Source of the DNA: an uncultured Lachnospiraceae bacterium
GTDB lineage: Bacteria; Bacillota; Clostridia; Lachnospirales; Lachnospiraceae
Direction of reading: 5' to 3'
Assembly (NCBI GenBank): GCA_944376125.1
Contig: CALWBQ010000011.1
Coordinates: forward strand, 1-64,000
DNA: 64,000 nucleotides
Shown: one piece after another, positions 15,738 through 24,751 of the stretch
Numbering within the stretch: position 1 is the stretch's first letter
Layout of the letters: every line of letters begins with the position of its first letter
Translations under genes and position numbers: made by a program
Notes under the pieces: model-generated
The model's input: only the letters and a program-made list of their open reading frames with translations
The model's database searches: none
Told to the model about the DNA's origin: nothing

Positions 15738-17369
15738 TTATTGTGCCGCACTGATCTCGCCAGGAAGAACCGTGCTGTCCATCTGGGGCGAGAAGGTGAA
15801 GCGGTTGTTGACACCAAAGATGGCTTTTAACTGGGCGATAGCGATCTGCGGGCGTTCCTCTGCACAGATTTCCTGAATCTGTCTGGAAAGCTCATACTTT
15901 TTCGCTTCATCCATCTCGCTTCGGGTCTGCTGATACAATTCAACAGCTGTCGGATTATTCCAGTCACTCATCCCTTCCGTACGAACAGGATCGCAGAACT
16001 GGGCCAGCGGGTAGCAGCCATCATACTGTCCATCGGACAGAGCCACCAGAAAGGCATCCTTAATATTCTTTTCAGAGAACATGTTGCTGAGAACATTGCT
16101 GTCTACAATCTCAAGGTTTACATGAATACCGATTGCCTCAATATAGGCAGCGATCATCTGAGCAATTTCATTGTCCATCAGATAGCGGTTGTTTGAGCCG
16201 GTCAGCTCCAGAGTAAGTTCCCCTTCCTGATAGCCTGCGTCAGCCAGAATCTGTTTTGCTTTTTCAGGATCGTAAAGATTGCCGTTTTCAGGTCCAAAAA
16301 GGCTCTCATCATGGCCAGGTACAGAAGATGCGATACGGGTACGGGTAGGTGTGCCTGCTCCCTGCAGAAGCTGTTCACAGATCGCTTCTTTGTCGATAGC
16401 CAGCTCGATGGCCTCACGAACTGCAGGATCACTGCAGACCCGGCCTTCGGTCAGCTTTAAAATCATCAAGAGAATTGAGGAAGTCTCACCGTAAACCAGA
16501 GAGGTTCCATCACCCTCCGTATTGCCGGAAACACGCTCCCACTCATTGACCGGCACATTGGTAATAATATCTACACCGCCAGTCATCAGCTCTGCCACAC
16601 GGGTGGAGGATTCCGGGATAATCCGATAGGTAACTTCCTCCCAGGTGGCCGGCTCGCCATAGTAATCCGGGTTAGGAATTAAGGTATAGTGGTCGTCCGG
16701 AATCCACTCTTTCAACTGGTATTGTCCAGAGGTCACCGGCGCCTGGATATAGGCATCAATGCCATTCTCCTCAAACCAGTTTTTCGGAAGAATGGTGGAG
16801 CTTCCCATCGCTACCAGGCTCAGCATATCTGGCCTAGGTGAGGTTGTGACCACATCTACCGTATATTCATCGACGACATCTACGTGGTCAATGCAGTTAA
16901 AATAGTGGTTGGCCACAAGAGATTCATCCTTAGCAACCCGCTCCAAACTAAATTTTACATCGTCTGCAGTCATATGATCGCCATTGATAAAATTAATGTC
17001 ATCCCGTAGGGTAAAGCGCCAGGTCAGATCATCAATCTGCTCATATCCAGTAGCAGCATCACCGACCAGCTCAAAATTTTCATCCCGCTTGTAAAGCTGA
17101 GTGCCGACGCTCTTAAAGAAATCACCCGTGCTGGTAGACATCTGATCCATAGGGTCAAGGGTTGCCAGATCACCTGATACGCCGATTACCACTGTAGTCG
17201 GAATCTCAGCTGCACTGGTCTCCCCGGCGGCAGCAGCCGTGGTGTCAGATGTCTGGGCAGCGGTTGTCTCTGTAGATGCAGCAGAACCGCCGCCGCAGGC
17301 AGTAAGCCCTACCATGGCGCAGGCCAGAAGAGCTGCTGTCAGCCTGTTTAACTGTTTTGTCTTCCTCAT
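15738..17369 (-). CDS. Peptide ABC transporter substrate-binding lipoprotein (SBP family 5)
   Basis: Extracellular lipoprotein receptor of the DppA/OppA family, 543 residues. The signal peptide ends in the lipobox LTACGGG, followed by a Thr/Ala/Glu-rich linker. SBP_bac_5 signatures are present (ATGYEQIDDLTWRFTLRDDI, ADDVKFSLERV, MTGGVDIITNVP, REAIELAIDKEAI). It heads the operon behind a consensus promoter and a leader hairpin. Likely binds di- or oligopeptides; the neighbouring peptidases support this over nickel or heme. Confidence 0.95.
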   Translation of the reverse strand: MRKTKQLNRLTAALLACAMVGLTACGGGSAASTETTAAQTSDTTAAAAGETSAAEIPTTVVIGVSGDLATLDPMDQMSTSTGDFFKSVGTQLYKRDENFELVGDAATGYEQIDDLTWRFTLRDDINFINGDHMTADDVKFSLERVAKDESLVANHYFNCIDHVDVVDEYTVDVVTTSPRPDMLSLVAMGSSTILPKNWFEENGIDAYIQAPVTSGQYQLKEWIPDDHYTLIPNPDYYGEPATWEEVTYRIIPESSTRVAELMTGGVDIITNVPVNEWERVSGNTEGDGTSLVYGETSSILLMILKLTEGRVCSDPAVREAIELAIDKEAICEQLLQGAGTPTRTRIASSVPGHDESLFGPENGNLYDPEKAKQILADAGYQEGELTLELTGSNNRYLMDNEIAQMIAAYIEAIGIHVNLEIVDSNVLSNMFSEKNIKDAFLVALSDGQYDGCYPLAQFCDPVRTEGMSDWNNPTAVELYQQTRSEMDEAKKYELSRQIQEICAEERPQIAIAQLKAIFGVNNRFTFSPQMDSTVLPGEISAAQ

Positions 17370-17443
17370 AATATTCTCTCCTCTCCCTTTTGTTTTGCCT
17401 CCCTGTCATTAAGGCGGCATTTGAAACCATCTCAGAAGTAAAC

Positions 17444-17485
17444 AAAAAAAGCACAAAGACCCTTTCATTGCACGCCTTTGTGCTT
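17444..17485 (-). promoter_or_regulatory. Terminator-like hairpin in the leader of the peptide-importer operon
   Basis: Minus-strand arms AAGCACAAAG / CTTTGTGCTT (10 bp perfect, 17-base loop) followed directly by seven T residues, located between the promoter (17542-17570) and the binding-protein ATG (17369). An outer GAAGTA / TACTTC pairing could compete. In this place it should act as an attenuator. I do not recognise a known riboswitch in the roughly 50 bases before it. Confidence 0.65.
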
Positions 17486-17522
17486 CCTACTTCCAAATAT
17501 ACTTTACCACATCAACGCAGTA

Positions 17523-17538
17523 ATGATTAGTTCTTTAA
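17523..17538 (+). promoter_or_regulatory. Candidate MarR-regulator operator at the importer promoter
   Basis: ATGATTAGT, three bases, TTAA. It lies over the expected transcription start of the peptide-importer operon. The same string with the same 3-base gap occurs at 18392-18407, just after the -10 of the dipeptidase promoter. Confidence 0.5.
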
Positions 17539-17541
17539 CAC

Positions 17542-17570
17542 AGTATACCGACCTACGCTCTACTTGTCAA
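17542..17570 (-). promoter_or_regulatory. Sigma-A promoter of the peptide-importer operon
   Basis: Minus-strand -35 TTGACA (17565-17570), 17-bp spacer, -10 TATACT (17542-17547). The leader to the binding-protein start is about 165 nt. Confidence 0.88.
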
Positions 17571-17662
17571 CCCATTTTTATAATTTTTCTTGAAGATGTA
17601 TGAATATTCATAAACGAATTTTAAGTTTTCCTCTGTACGCCGTCTGGATTCTCACGCGTATT

Positions 17663-18244
17663 TTATTCTGGAATCAGATCTTGCCAGCCTCCGCTGGGCT
17701 GCTGCAGCGCTGTCTTGGTATAGATATCCATGACACGGTAGAATGTATTCAGCTCTTCTAACGTGCAGCCATTGGTCAGAAGCCGTTCAATAATGGTGTT
17801 TTTGTCCTTTTCCTTATTTTTGACGATTCTCTCCCACAGCCGGATCCCGGCCTCTGTCGGGTACAGAAGGAGCCTTTTTTGATTTTCGGGGGATGGCTGA
17901 GCCTCAAGCATTCCCTTTTGCTTCAGTTTCTTGATGCTCTGGGACAGGGCGCTACGGGTTCTTTTCCATTTCCTGGAAAGCTGCGCCGCTGTGATTCCGG
18001 GGGATCTGACCACTTCCATAACGATGGAAACCTCAACGATTGTCAGCATGATGCCGGGTTCATATTCTTTTGGAATATTGATCATGGCACTGCAGACCAT
18101 CACAAAATCATAGACCATTCCAACCCGGTAGCTGGAGTGATAAAGGAGATAGTCCATAACTTCCTGCATATCCAGGCTTTCCGGATTCTTTTGACAAGCT
18201 GCCGGCCTGTCCATATCTTGTGTTCTTTTGTCTGGTTTTTTCAT
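17663..18244 (-). CDS. MarR-like winged-helix transcriptional regulator
   Basis: A 193-residue regulator with a central winged helix (ITAAQLSRKWKRTRSALSQS, then KKLKQKGMLEAQPSPENQKR, a MarR-type wing) and helical N- and C-terminal parts for dimerisation. The N-terminal 25 residues are polar and probably disordered. ATG 18244 follows GGAGGACAT. It lies between the peptide-importer operon and the divergent M20 dipeptidase gene and probably controls both, given the repeated motif at their promoters. Ligand unknown. Confidence 0.8.
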   Translation of the reverse strand: MKKPDKRTQDMDRPAACQKNPESLDMQEVMDYLLYHSSYRVGMVYDFVMVCSAMINIPKEYEPGIMLTIVEVSIVMEVVRSPGITAAQLSRKWKRTRSALSQSIKKLKQKGMLEAQPSPENQKRLLLYPTEAGIRLWERIVKNKEKDKNTIIERLLTNGCTLEELNTFYRVMDIYTKTALQQPSGGWQDLIPE

Positions 18245-18304
18245 ATGTCCTCCATATTCTCTGCCATCTCTGCTGCCGCAGACGGCATGATTCATTATTC
18301 TTAC

Positions 18305-18332
18305 AATATACCATGCAATTCTGAAAAGTCAA
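18305..18332 (-). promoter_or_regulatory. Sigma-A promoter of the MarR-like gene
   Basis: Minus-strand -35 TTGACT (18327-18332), 16-bp spacer, -10 TATATT (18305-18310). It is divergent from, and about 20 bp from, the dipeptidase promoter. Confidence 0.7.
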
Positions 18333-18350
18333 AATATTCTTCTGCAATTA

Positions 18351-18379
18351 TTGACAAGTTTTTTTTCGCGTGCTATGAT
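18351..18379 (+). promoter_or_regulatory. Sigma-A promoter of the M20 dipeptidase gene
   Basis: -35 TTGACA (18351-18356), 17-bp spacer, -10 TATGAT (18374-18379). Confidence 0.88.
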
Positions 18380-18391
18380 TTTAAAAAATTT

Positions 18392-18407
18392 ATGATTAGT
18401 CACTTAA
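18392..18407 (+). promoter_or_regulatory. Candidate MarR-regulator operator at the dipeptidase promoter
   Basis: ATGATTAGT, three bases, TTAA, starting about 13 bp after the -10. Second copy of the motif at 17523-17538; a repressor here would block early elongation. Confidence 0.5.
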
Positions 18408-18448
18408 TATACTGTACATGACTGTTTTGGGAATCAGGAGGTTTCAGA

Positions 18449-19816
18449 ATGAGAGATTTACAGAAGATTTATGACTATGTGGATGCCCATGCTCAGGAAT
18501 ATATTGAGTTGCTGCAGAAGTTCTGCCGCCAGCCCAGCATTTCTGCTCAGAATATTGGTATGCGGGAAATGGTGGATTTGATTCTGGAGGAACTGTCCTC
18601 ATTGGGCGTCAGCGTAGATGTAGTGGAGACAAGCGGAAATCCGATTATATACGGAGAGTTAGAGGGAGTAAACAAAGATCGCACGCTCTCCTTCTACAAC
18701 CATTATGACGTACAGCCGCCAGAACCTCTTGAGGAATGGAAAAGTGATCCTTTTGCCGCTGAGATTCGCGATGGAAAGATTTACGCCAGAGGAGCGACGG
18801 ACAACAAGGGAAGCCTTTTGTGCCGCCTGTGCGCGATACGTGCTTTTCAGGAAGTTTATGGGGAGCTCCCTCTTCGGATTAAGTTGATCTATGAGGGTGA
18901 GGAGGAGATCGGAAGCCCCCACCTGTCAGAGTTTGCTGAAAAATACCCGGAACGCTTAAAGACAGATGGTTTTGCCTGGGAAGGCGGAACCAAGCAGATC
19001 AATGGACCGTTGGAGGTCAGCTTCGGCGTCAAGGGACTTCTCTATATTGAGCTGCGCTGCCGCACTGCCAACAGTGACCTTCATTCCAGCAATGCAGCGA
19101 TTGTGAAAAATCCAGCCTGGCGTCTGGTTCAGGCTTTGGCTACAATGAAAGATGCCAATGACCATATTCTGATTGATGGCTTTTATGACAATGTCAAAGC
19201 CCCCACAGCTTACGAGATGGAGTGCCTGAAAACCTTAGATTATAAGGAGGACGAGGTGAAGCAGCGCATGGGCTTAGACGGCTTTATCAATGACCTGACG
19301 GGAATTGATCTGTTAAATAAGCTGTACTATCAGCCCACTGCCAACATTGCCGGATTTAAGGCCGGATATATTGGTGACGGGGCGAAGACCGTGATGCCTG
19401 GGAGCGCTGTGGTCAAAATGGACCTGCGTCTGGTACCCGATCAGATGCCGGACGAAATTCTGGATAAGGTGCGCAAGCATTTGGATAAGCGGGGATTTAC
19501 AGATATTGAAGTGGTTCGGCTTTCCGGCGAACCGCCCTTCCGTGCAAATCCGGAGTGCCTTTTCGCACAGACCGTTGTGAAGTGTGTGAAACCCGTCTAT
19601 GGTATGGATCCAGAAGTTCTAGTCAGCAGCTCCGGCACAACTGCCATGTACCAGTTCTGTCATTCTGCAGGACTTGATGCTGTTATGTTTGGAGCCGGAA
19701 ATGTGGCTTCTAATATTCACGCCCCCAATGAAAATATTATCATTGAGGATTATATACAGGCAATCAAGATGGCAGCCACCGTTATGGAAGAATTTGCAAA
19801 TGCAAAAGAATCATAG
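18449..19816 (+). CDS. M20-family dipeptidase
   Basis: Zinc metallopeptidase of the M20 (CNDP/PepV-like) family, 455 residues, cytoplasmic. Metal and catalytic residues are visible: His in FYNHYDVQP near residue 87, Asp in RGATDNKG, Glu-Glu in YEGEEEIGS and the C-terminal His in NIHAPNEN. An AGGAGG site precedes the ATG. It is divergent from the MarR-like gene and ends at a bidirectional terminator. Likely completes breakdown of peptides imported and cut by the neighbouring ABC system and S9 peptidases. Confidence 0.93.
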   Translation: MRDLQKIYDYVDAHAQEYIELLQKFCRQPSISAQNIGMREMVDLILEELSSLGVSVDVVETSGNPIIYGELEGVNKDRTLSFYNHYDVQPPEPLEEWKSDPFAAEIRDGKIYARGATDNKGSLLCRLCAIRAFQEVYGELPLRIKLIYEGEEEIGSPHLSEFAEKYPERLKTDGFAWEGGTKQINGPLEVSFGVKGLLYIELRCRTANSDLHSSNAAIVKNPAWRLVQALATMKDANDHILIDGFYDNVKAPTAYEMECLKTLDYKEDEVKQRMGLDGFINDLTGIDLLNKLYYQPTANIAGFKAGYIGDGAKTVMPGSAVVKMDLRLVPDQMPDEILDKVRKHLDKRGFTDIEVVRLSGEPPFRANPECLFAQTVVKCVKPVYGMDPEVLVSSSGTTAMYQFCHSAGLDAVMFGAGNVASNIHAPNENIIIEDYIQAIKMAATVMEEFANAKES

Positions 19817-19823
19817 TCTTTAA

Positions 19824-19872
19824 AAAAGGCGGATGAAAGACAGAGATTGTTCTGCTCTTTTATCCGCCTTTT
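19824..19872. terminator. Bidirectional terminator between dipeptidase and malQ
   Basis: Arms AAAAGGCGGAT (19824-19834) and ATCCGCCTTTT (19862-19872), 11 bp perfect, with A/T runs on both sides; serves the convergent M20 and malQ genes. Confidence 0.85.
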
Positions 19873-19879
19873 CTATGTT

Positions 19880-21382
19880 TTACTGCCAGTTCCACCGCCC
19901 GTAGAGCCTGGTTGTTTTTGCAATCTTCTCCACCATTTCGTCAGACAGCTGACCGGGGAGAAGCCGCCACTTCCAGTTCATTCCTACTGTGGAAGGCGTA
20001 TTAATGCGGGCTTTGTTAGAAAGGCCAAAGTAATCCTGCAGCGGAATGATGCACATCCTGGCCTTGCTGCGCATGGCAAGACTGATAAAGGACTGGCAGA
20101 GTTCATGGTCAGGTGTATAGTGATCGCACAGGTAATCTCTGGCTAGCTGCCTCTCTTCTGCCTTGATGGACTGGAACCATCCTGCGATGGTCTCGTTGTC
20201 ATGGGTTCCGGTGTAGACAACACAATTTTCTGGATAGTTATGCGGAAGGTAATCGCTGGCGCTGCCGGAATCCCTGGAATCAAAAGCAAATTCCAGAACT
20301 TTCATTCCGGGATAACCGCAGTCTGCTACCAGCTTCCGTACAGAATCTGTTACGTATCCCAGATCTTCCGCTATGATTTCTTTTTTGCCAAGGGCATGAT
20401 TTACCGCCTGGAACAGCTGGAGTCCAGGGCCTTTTTCCCAATGGCCGCCTATGGCAGTTTCTGCGTCAGCCGGAATGGAAAAATATTCGTCAAATCCCCT
20501 GAAATGATCGATACGGACTACATCGTAAAGCTGGCAGCAGTAAGCCAGCCGGCTGATCCACCACTGGTAGCCGGTTTCCCTGTGGTAATCCCACCGGTAA
20601 AGAGGATTGCCCCACAGCTGGCCTGTGGCGGAGAAGCCGTCCGGGGGACAGCCAGCCACTGCCACCGGTTTGTTTTCTTCATCGAGCTGGAAAAGCTGCG
20701 GATTAGCCCAGGCATCAGCACTGTCCATAGAGACATAAATGGGAATATCGCCGATAATCCGGATCCCCTGGCTGTTGGCATAGGCTTTTAGCTTTTTCCA
20801 CTGTTCTATAAATTTAAACTGGAGATATTCGTGAAATTCAATATCAAAATATAGCTCTCGGCGGTAATAATCCATGGCATTAGAATAGCGGAGCCGGATA
20901 TCTTCTGCCCATTCGGTCCATGCTTTTTCTTCAAACCGGCTTTTTACTGCCATAAAGAGTGCGTAATCGTCCAGCCACCAGCGATTTTCGTCCCGGAATC
21001 TGATGAACTCCTGGTTTTCACTGATCCGGCTTCTCTCGTAGGCTTTTCTCAGCAAGGGAAAACGCGATTGATAGAGCTTGGCATAATCGATAGAGTCGGC
21101 TTTTTGACCAAAATCAGCCTCCATGCACTCCCTTTCGGTGAGAACATTTTCATCTATCAACGCCTCGAGGCTGATGAAATAAGGATTCCCGGCAAAGGTA
21201 GAAAATGACTGGTATGGGGAATCTCCATAGCTGGTTGGCCCCAGCGGGAGTATCTGCCAATAAGACTGGCCGGCTTGTTTCAGCTGATCGATGAACTGAT
21301 ATGCCTCTTGTGAAAAGCAGCCGATGCCGTACGGAGACGGAAGGCTGGTGATGGGGAGCAAAATCCCGCTTTCTCGTTTCAT
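19880..21382 (-). CDS. malQ: 4-alpha-glucanotransferase (amylomaltase)
   Basis: GH77 disproportionating enzyme, 500 residues, moving glucosyl or maltosyl units between alpha-1,4-glucans. GH77 signatures are the start RESGILLPITSLPSPYGIG, IIGDIPIYVSMDSADAW, VVRIDHFRGF (nucleophile Asp), IIAEDLGYV (acid/base Glu) and YTGTHDNETI (stabilising Asp). ATG 21382 is 9 bases after AGGAGG and overlaps the phosphatase stop as ATGA. Works after maltose-6'-phosphate dephosphorylation in this locus (inference). Confidence 0.96.
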   Translation of the reverse strand: MKRESGILLPITSLPSPYGIGCFSQEAYQFIDQLKQAGQSYWQILPLGPTSYGDSPYQSFSTFAGNPYFISLEALIDENVLTERECMEADFGQKADSIDYAKLYQSRFPLLRKAYERSRISENQEFIRFRDENRWWLDDYALFMAVKSRFEEKAWTEWAEDIRLRYSNAMDYYRRELYFDIEFHEYLQFKFIEQWKKLKAYANSQGIRIIGDIPIYVSMDSADAWANPQLFQLDEENKPVAVAGCPPDGFSATGQLWGNPLYRWDYHRETGYQWWISRLAYCCQLYDVVRIDHFRGFDEYFSIPADAETAIGGHWEKGPGLQLFQAVNHALGKKEIIAEDLGYVTDSVRKLVADCGYPGMKVLEFAFDSRDSGSASDYLPHNYPENCVVYTGTHDNETIAGWFQSIKAEERQLARDYLCDHYTPDHELCQSFISLAMRSKARMCIIPLQDYFGLSNKARINTPSTVGMNWKWRLLPGQLSDEMVEKIAKTTRLYGRWNWQ

Positions 21383-22308
21383 TTCTGCAAACCTCCTAAC
21401 TCTAATGCTGCTGGTTGGTATTCCCATTCTATTAGGACACCGTAGTGATCTGACACGGAGGAAAACCTTCTGCCGTTAAAGAGGACTCTGGAACTGAGAA
21501 TCTGCAGGGGCTGATCCTTCCGGTGTTCCGGGGACAGCCAGATATAGTCGATTCTCATTCCTGCTGCGTTCTCCTGATTCCGCCATCCATCTATCTGACC
21601 GGGGACAGTAATTCCGCTGTCCTTTTTTTCCGCCAGCAGATACGTATCTCTCCATCCTGAGTCCCGAATCAGATCGTACCCCTCTCCTCTCACCTGATCA
21701 GGAGAATTGAAATCCCCCATCAGCCAGATGTGCCCGCTTTTTTTTAAAGGGTGCAGATGCCCCAGCAGGCGCTTCCACTGAGCAGAAAATGGGTCTTCAT
21801 CATCCTCCCACCATCCCATATGCACACAGACAAAAGATGATACTTCTTTTCCGGTGGAGATGGACAGTGACAGGGCTTTTCGAGTCTTCCAGTCCTGATA
21901 GTCATGGCTGGCTGTCAGATAAAACTGGCAGGCAGCCAGAACCGGTTCCCGGCTAAATATGGCCAGACCTTCATCGTATTTTCCATAGCCAATTTTGGCG
22001 CCTGTCCAGGTCCAGAAATAGGCCAGACCGAGACTGCGCAGGGAGACTGCAATCCGGAAAGCGTGATTGTCCCTCCGGATTTTTGCTTGTTTGGCGTCCT
22101 CCGCAATCAGAGGACAGAAGGGACAGGGGACAAAACCGCTTTCTTCCAGCTCAGTTTCAGGAACTTCCTCCGCACAGACAGACTGGCTGGACTCCTGAAA
22201 AGCCATAACATCTGGCTGCTCCTTCCAAATTCCTTCTACCAATGCCGCCAATTTTTTTTCGTATTCCGGTTCGACTAGGCTGTGGCTATTTAAGGTAAGA
22301 CACTTCAT
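21379..22308 (-). CDS. mapP: Endonuclease/exonuclease/phosphatase-family protein, probable maltose 6'-phosphate phosphatase
   Basis: EEP-superfamily metallo-hydrolase, 309 residues. Family residues are visible: Asn in LTLNSHS, Glu in AFQESSQ, His in VCVHMGWW, Asp/Asn in LMGDFNSPD, RIDYIW and the C-terminal SDHYG. In Enterococcus, MapP of this family removes phosphate from maltose-6'-phosphate made by the PTS. Here it lies between a glucose/maltose-family PTS gene and malQ, in the same transcript, the expected arrangement. The specific substrate is an inference from context. Confidence 0.8.
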   Translation of the reverse strand: MKCLTLNSHSLVEPEYEKKLAALVEGIWKEQPDVMAFQESSQSVCAEEVPETELEESGFVPCPFCPLIAEDAKQAKIRRDNHAFRIAVSLRSLGLAYFWTWTGAKIGYGKYDEGLAIFSREPVLAACQFYLTASHDYQDWKTRKALSLSISTGKEVSSFVCVHMGWWEDDEDPFSAQWKRLLGHLHPLKKSGHIWLMGDFNSPDQVRGEGYDLIRDSGWRDTYLLAEKKDSGITVPGQIDGWRNQENAAGMRIDYIWLSPEHRKDQPLQILSSRVLFNGRRFSSVSDHYGVLIEWEYQPAALELGGLQK

Positions 22309-22334
22309 GTTCCCTGCTCCTTTTATTATAAAAT

Positions 22335-24560
22335 TTAAAGAATATCATTGATGTCAGATTTCAGGACATCGGCCTTGGGGCCGTAAACGGCCTGGATACC
22401 GCCGTCTTTTTTGATCAGGCCCATAGCCCCCTCTGCTTTCCATTCCGGGAGATCTGCCACTTTATCCATATCCTTTACAGTGACTCTCAGCCGTGTCATG
22501 CACGCATCCACCAGAACGATATTATCTCTTCCGCCCAGCAGAGAGATGATCCGTTCTGCCTGCCCGTCTCCATGGCTGCTGCTTTTCTTAGCAGTGCTGC
22601 TGTCTGCCGTCTCCTCTGTCCCGCTGTTTTCATCTGTATAGTTGCCCAGACGGCCGGGAGTCGCAAAGCGGAACTTTCCAATCATAAAGTAGGCTACAAA
22701 ATATCCGATGATGAAAAATGCGATCACACAGATTACAAAGTTGATGATGTCCCCTCCAAGCCCGGCCTGGATGGACATGGGAAGCCTGGTAAACAGTTCC
22801 AGATTCCCGAAGGAATGAAGCCTCAGGTGGATGACTCCTGCCAGTGCGAAAGCACACCCCTGAAGAACTGCATAAACTACATAGAGCGGGAGGGCACAGA
22901 ACATAAACATAAATTCCAGCGGCTCAGTAACTCCAGTCAGAAAAACTGCCAGAGCAGTGGATACAAACATTGAGCGGTAGGATTTTTTTCTGTCAGGTTC
23001 CACTCTGCGGTACATGGCCAGAGCAATGCCGAGAAGAAGCCCGGTAGCGCCGATCATCTGACCTACTTTGAAGCGGGCAGGTGTAACGGTGGTCAGCAGA
23101 GTCTGGTAGGCATCCATATCCCCAGCCGATTTTAAGTTGATTAGATCTGTTACCCAGGCCAGCCACAGGGGATCCTGCCCAAATACCTGGGAACCGGCAT
23201 TTGCTCCTGTCAGGATCGTGTAGGTGCCGCCGAAAGAAGTATAATTCATGGGAATTGTCAGCATATGGTGCAGACCGAACGGAAGCAGGAGACGTTCCAA
23301 GGTTCCGTAGATAAACGGTGCCAGTACAGGTGATGTATCAGACGAGTTGGCAATCCAGACGCCGAAAGCATTGATTCCGGACTGAACGACCGGCCAGATA
23401 ACTGCCAGCACTAAGGAAATGATGACAGACCATACAATAACCATCAAAGGCACAAAGCGTTTCCCATTAAAGAATGCCAGGGCATCCGGCAGTTTTCGGA
23501 AATTATAATATTTGTTGTAAATGGTTCCCCCTACGAAACCGGATATGATTCCCACAAAGACACCCATATTCAGAGCCGGTGATCCCAGGACGGAGGTGAA
23601 ATAGCCGTCCACTGCGATCTCCTGCCCGAAGAGTGTATGGGTGACAGCTCCCTCAGTCTCCAGCATCTCTGCAGTGACGCCGAATACAGAGCCTGTGATC
23701 ATATTGATCAGAATGAAAGCAATGATGGCTGCAAAAGCGCCGCCAGCTTTTTCCTTTGCCCAGGAGCCGCCGATAGCCGCTGCAAATAAAATATGTAAGT
23801 TATTGATGATAGCCCACCCGATATTTTCCATCGTGCTTCCGATTGTCAGGACGACAGAGATATCTCCGCCGCTCATCTGAACTAACTTGCCGATGCTGAT
23901 CATCAGACCGGCGGCAGGCATGACTGCGATTACGGTCATCAAAACTTTCCCTAACTTTTGCAGGAAATCGAAATTGATAGGGAACGCTTTCTTTTCTTTT
24001 TTTGGCTCTGCTGAAGAGCTCGACTTGGAATGCTGCTGTTCAGCCGGGGCTGATTTGGTTTCTTTTGCAGCAATACAGTTGTCCAATACGGTAATCACAC
24101 AGTCTTTTCCGGCTGTTACAGGCCCAAGGTGAACGTTCATAGTCTTCTCTTCCATTCCGCCGCAGATCAGCACAGGTGTGATCAGGTTGACATTCTTTGC
24201 TTTTAAAGCATCCATATCGGCCTCGGCGATGAGATCTCCTGCTTTCACCTTGTCTCCGGGCTTGACGCAGCTTTTCAGACACTCCCCTTTCAGTGCCACT
24301 GTCTCCAGGCCGAAATGGATCAAAATTTCCAGGCCATCTTCCGTTTTTAATCCGTAAGCGTGGAGTGTGGGGGCTACGGAGACAATCTCCCCGTCGGCAG
24401 GACTGACAATTTTGCCGTCGGATGGCTCAATAGCAAGTCCGTCTCCAATGATTTTCTGGGAAAATACCGGGTCGGGAACCTGATCCAGAGACACTGCTGT
24501 CCCTGAAACTGGTGCGATCAGATGGAACCCGGTGCATCCTTCTAAGGTCTGCTCTTTCAT
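22335..24560 (-). CDS. PTS transporter, glucose/maltose family, domain order IIA-IIC-IIB
   Basis: A 741-residue multidomain PTS permease. The N-terminal IIA (Crr-like) domain carries phosphorylation His82 in EILIHFGLETV; after a Ser/Lys-rich linker (about 160-190) comes the membrane IIC domain (about 190-640, ten or so helices, motif PFGLHHMLTIPMNYT), then IIB at the C-terminus with phospho-Cys687 in VDACMTRLRV. ATG 24560 is 9 bases after AGGAGG. The phosphatase and malQ downstream and the LacI regulator upstream point to maltose as substrate. The IIA-first order is less common than IICBA or IIBCA. Confidence 0.92.
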   Translation of the reverse strand: MKEQTLEGCTGFHLIAPVSGTAVSLDQVPDPVFSQKIIGDGLAIEPSDGKIVSPADGEIVSVAPTLHAYGLKTEDGLEILIHFGLETVALKGECLKSCVKPGDKVKAGDLIAEADMDALKAKNVNLITPVLICGGMEEKTMNVHLGPVTAGKDCVITVLDNCIAAKETKSAPAEQQHSKSSSSAEPKKEKKAFPINFDFLQKLGKVLMTVIAVMPAAGLMISIGKLVQMSGGDISVVLTIGSTMENIGWAIINNLHILFAAAIGGSWAKEKAGGAFAAIIAFILINMITGSVFGVTAEMLETEGAVTHTLFGQEIAVDGYFTSVLGSPALNMGVFVGIISGFVGGTIYNKYYNFRKLPDALAFFNGKRFVPLMVIVWSVIISLVLAVIWPVVQSGINAFGVWIANSSDTSPVLAPFIYGTLERLLLPFGLHHMLTIPMNYTSFGGTYTILTGANAGSQVFGQDPLWLAWVTDLINLKSAGDMDAYQTLLTTVTPARFKVGQMIGATGLLLGIALAMYRRVEPDRKKSYRSMFVSTALAVFLTGVTEPLEFMFMFCALPLYVVYAVLQGCAFALAGVIHLRLHSFGNLELFTRLPMSIQAGLGGDIINFVICVIAFFIIGYFVAYFMIGKFRFATPGRLGNYTDENSGTEETADSSTAKKSSSHGDGQAERIISLLGGRDNIVLVDACMTRLRVTVKDMDKVADLPEWKAEGAMGLIKKDGGIQAVYGPKADVLKSDINDIL

Positions 24561-24591
24561 ACATTGATACCTCCTGTTTGCATTGTTTTTC

Positions 24592-24604
24592 GCAACCGTT
24601 TGCA
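24592..24604. promoter_or_regulatory. LacI-family operator O1 (PTS promoter)
   Basis: GCAACCGTTTGCA, a near-palindrome with the central CG of LacI/CcpA-type operators. It lies at the transcription start of the PTS operon, where a bound repressor would block transcription. Identical copy at 24719-24731. Confidence 0.8.
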
Positions 24605-24607
24605 CTG

Positions 24608-24636
24608 ATAATATCTCTCTTCATTCTGGAAATCAA
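24608..24636 (-). promoter_or_regulatory. Sigma-A promoter of the maltose PTS operon
   Basis: Minus-strand -35 TTGATT (24631-24636), 17-bp spacer, -10 TATTAT (24608-24613); operator O1 begins just downstream. Confidence 0.8.
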
Positions 24637-24718
24637 GGGTTTTCCAACAATTTGAGAAGGATTCTCCTTTTTTTACAAATTTATTTTGGATAATTTGTGC
24701 AATATTACGCATATAAAA

Positions 24719-24731
24719 GCAACCGTTTGCA
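24719..24731. promoter_or_regulatory. LacI-family operator O2
   Basis: GCAACCGTTTGCA, identical to O1 and 127 bp from it (about 12 helical turns). It lies upstream of the regulator gene's -35 box. The spacing would fit repression by looping between O1 and O2, or cre-type control by CcpA. Confidence 0.75.
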
Positions 24732-24751
24732 TTAAAATGGCGCAAAACTAT

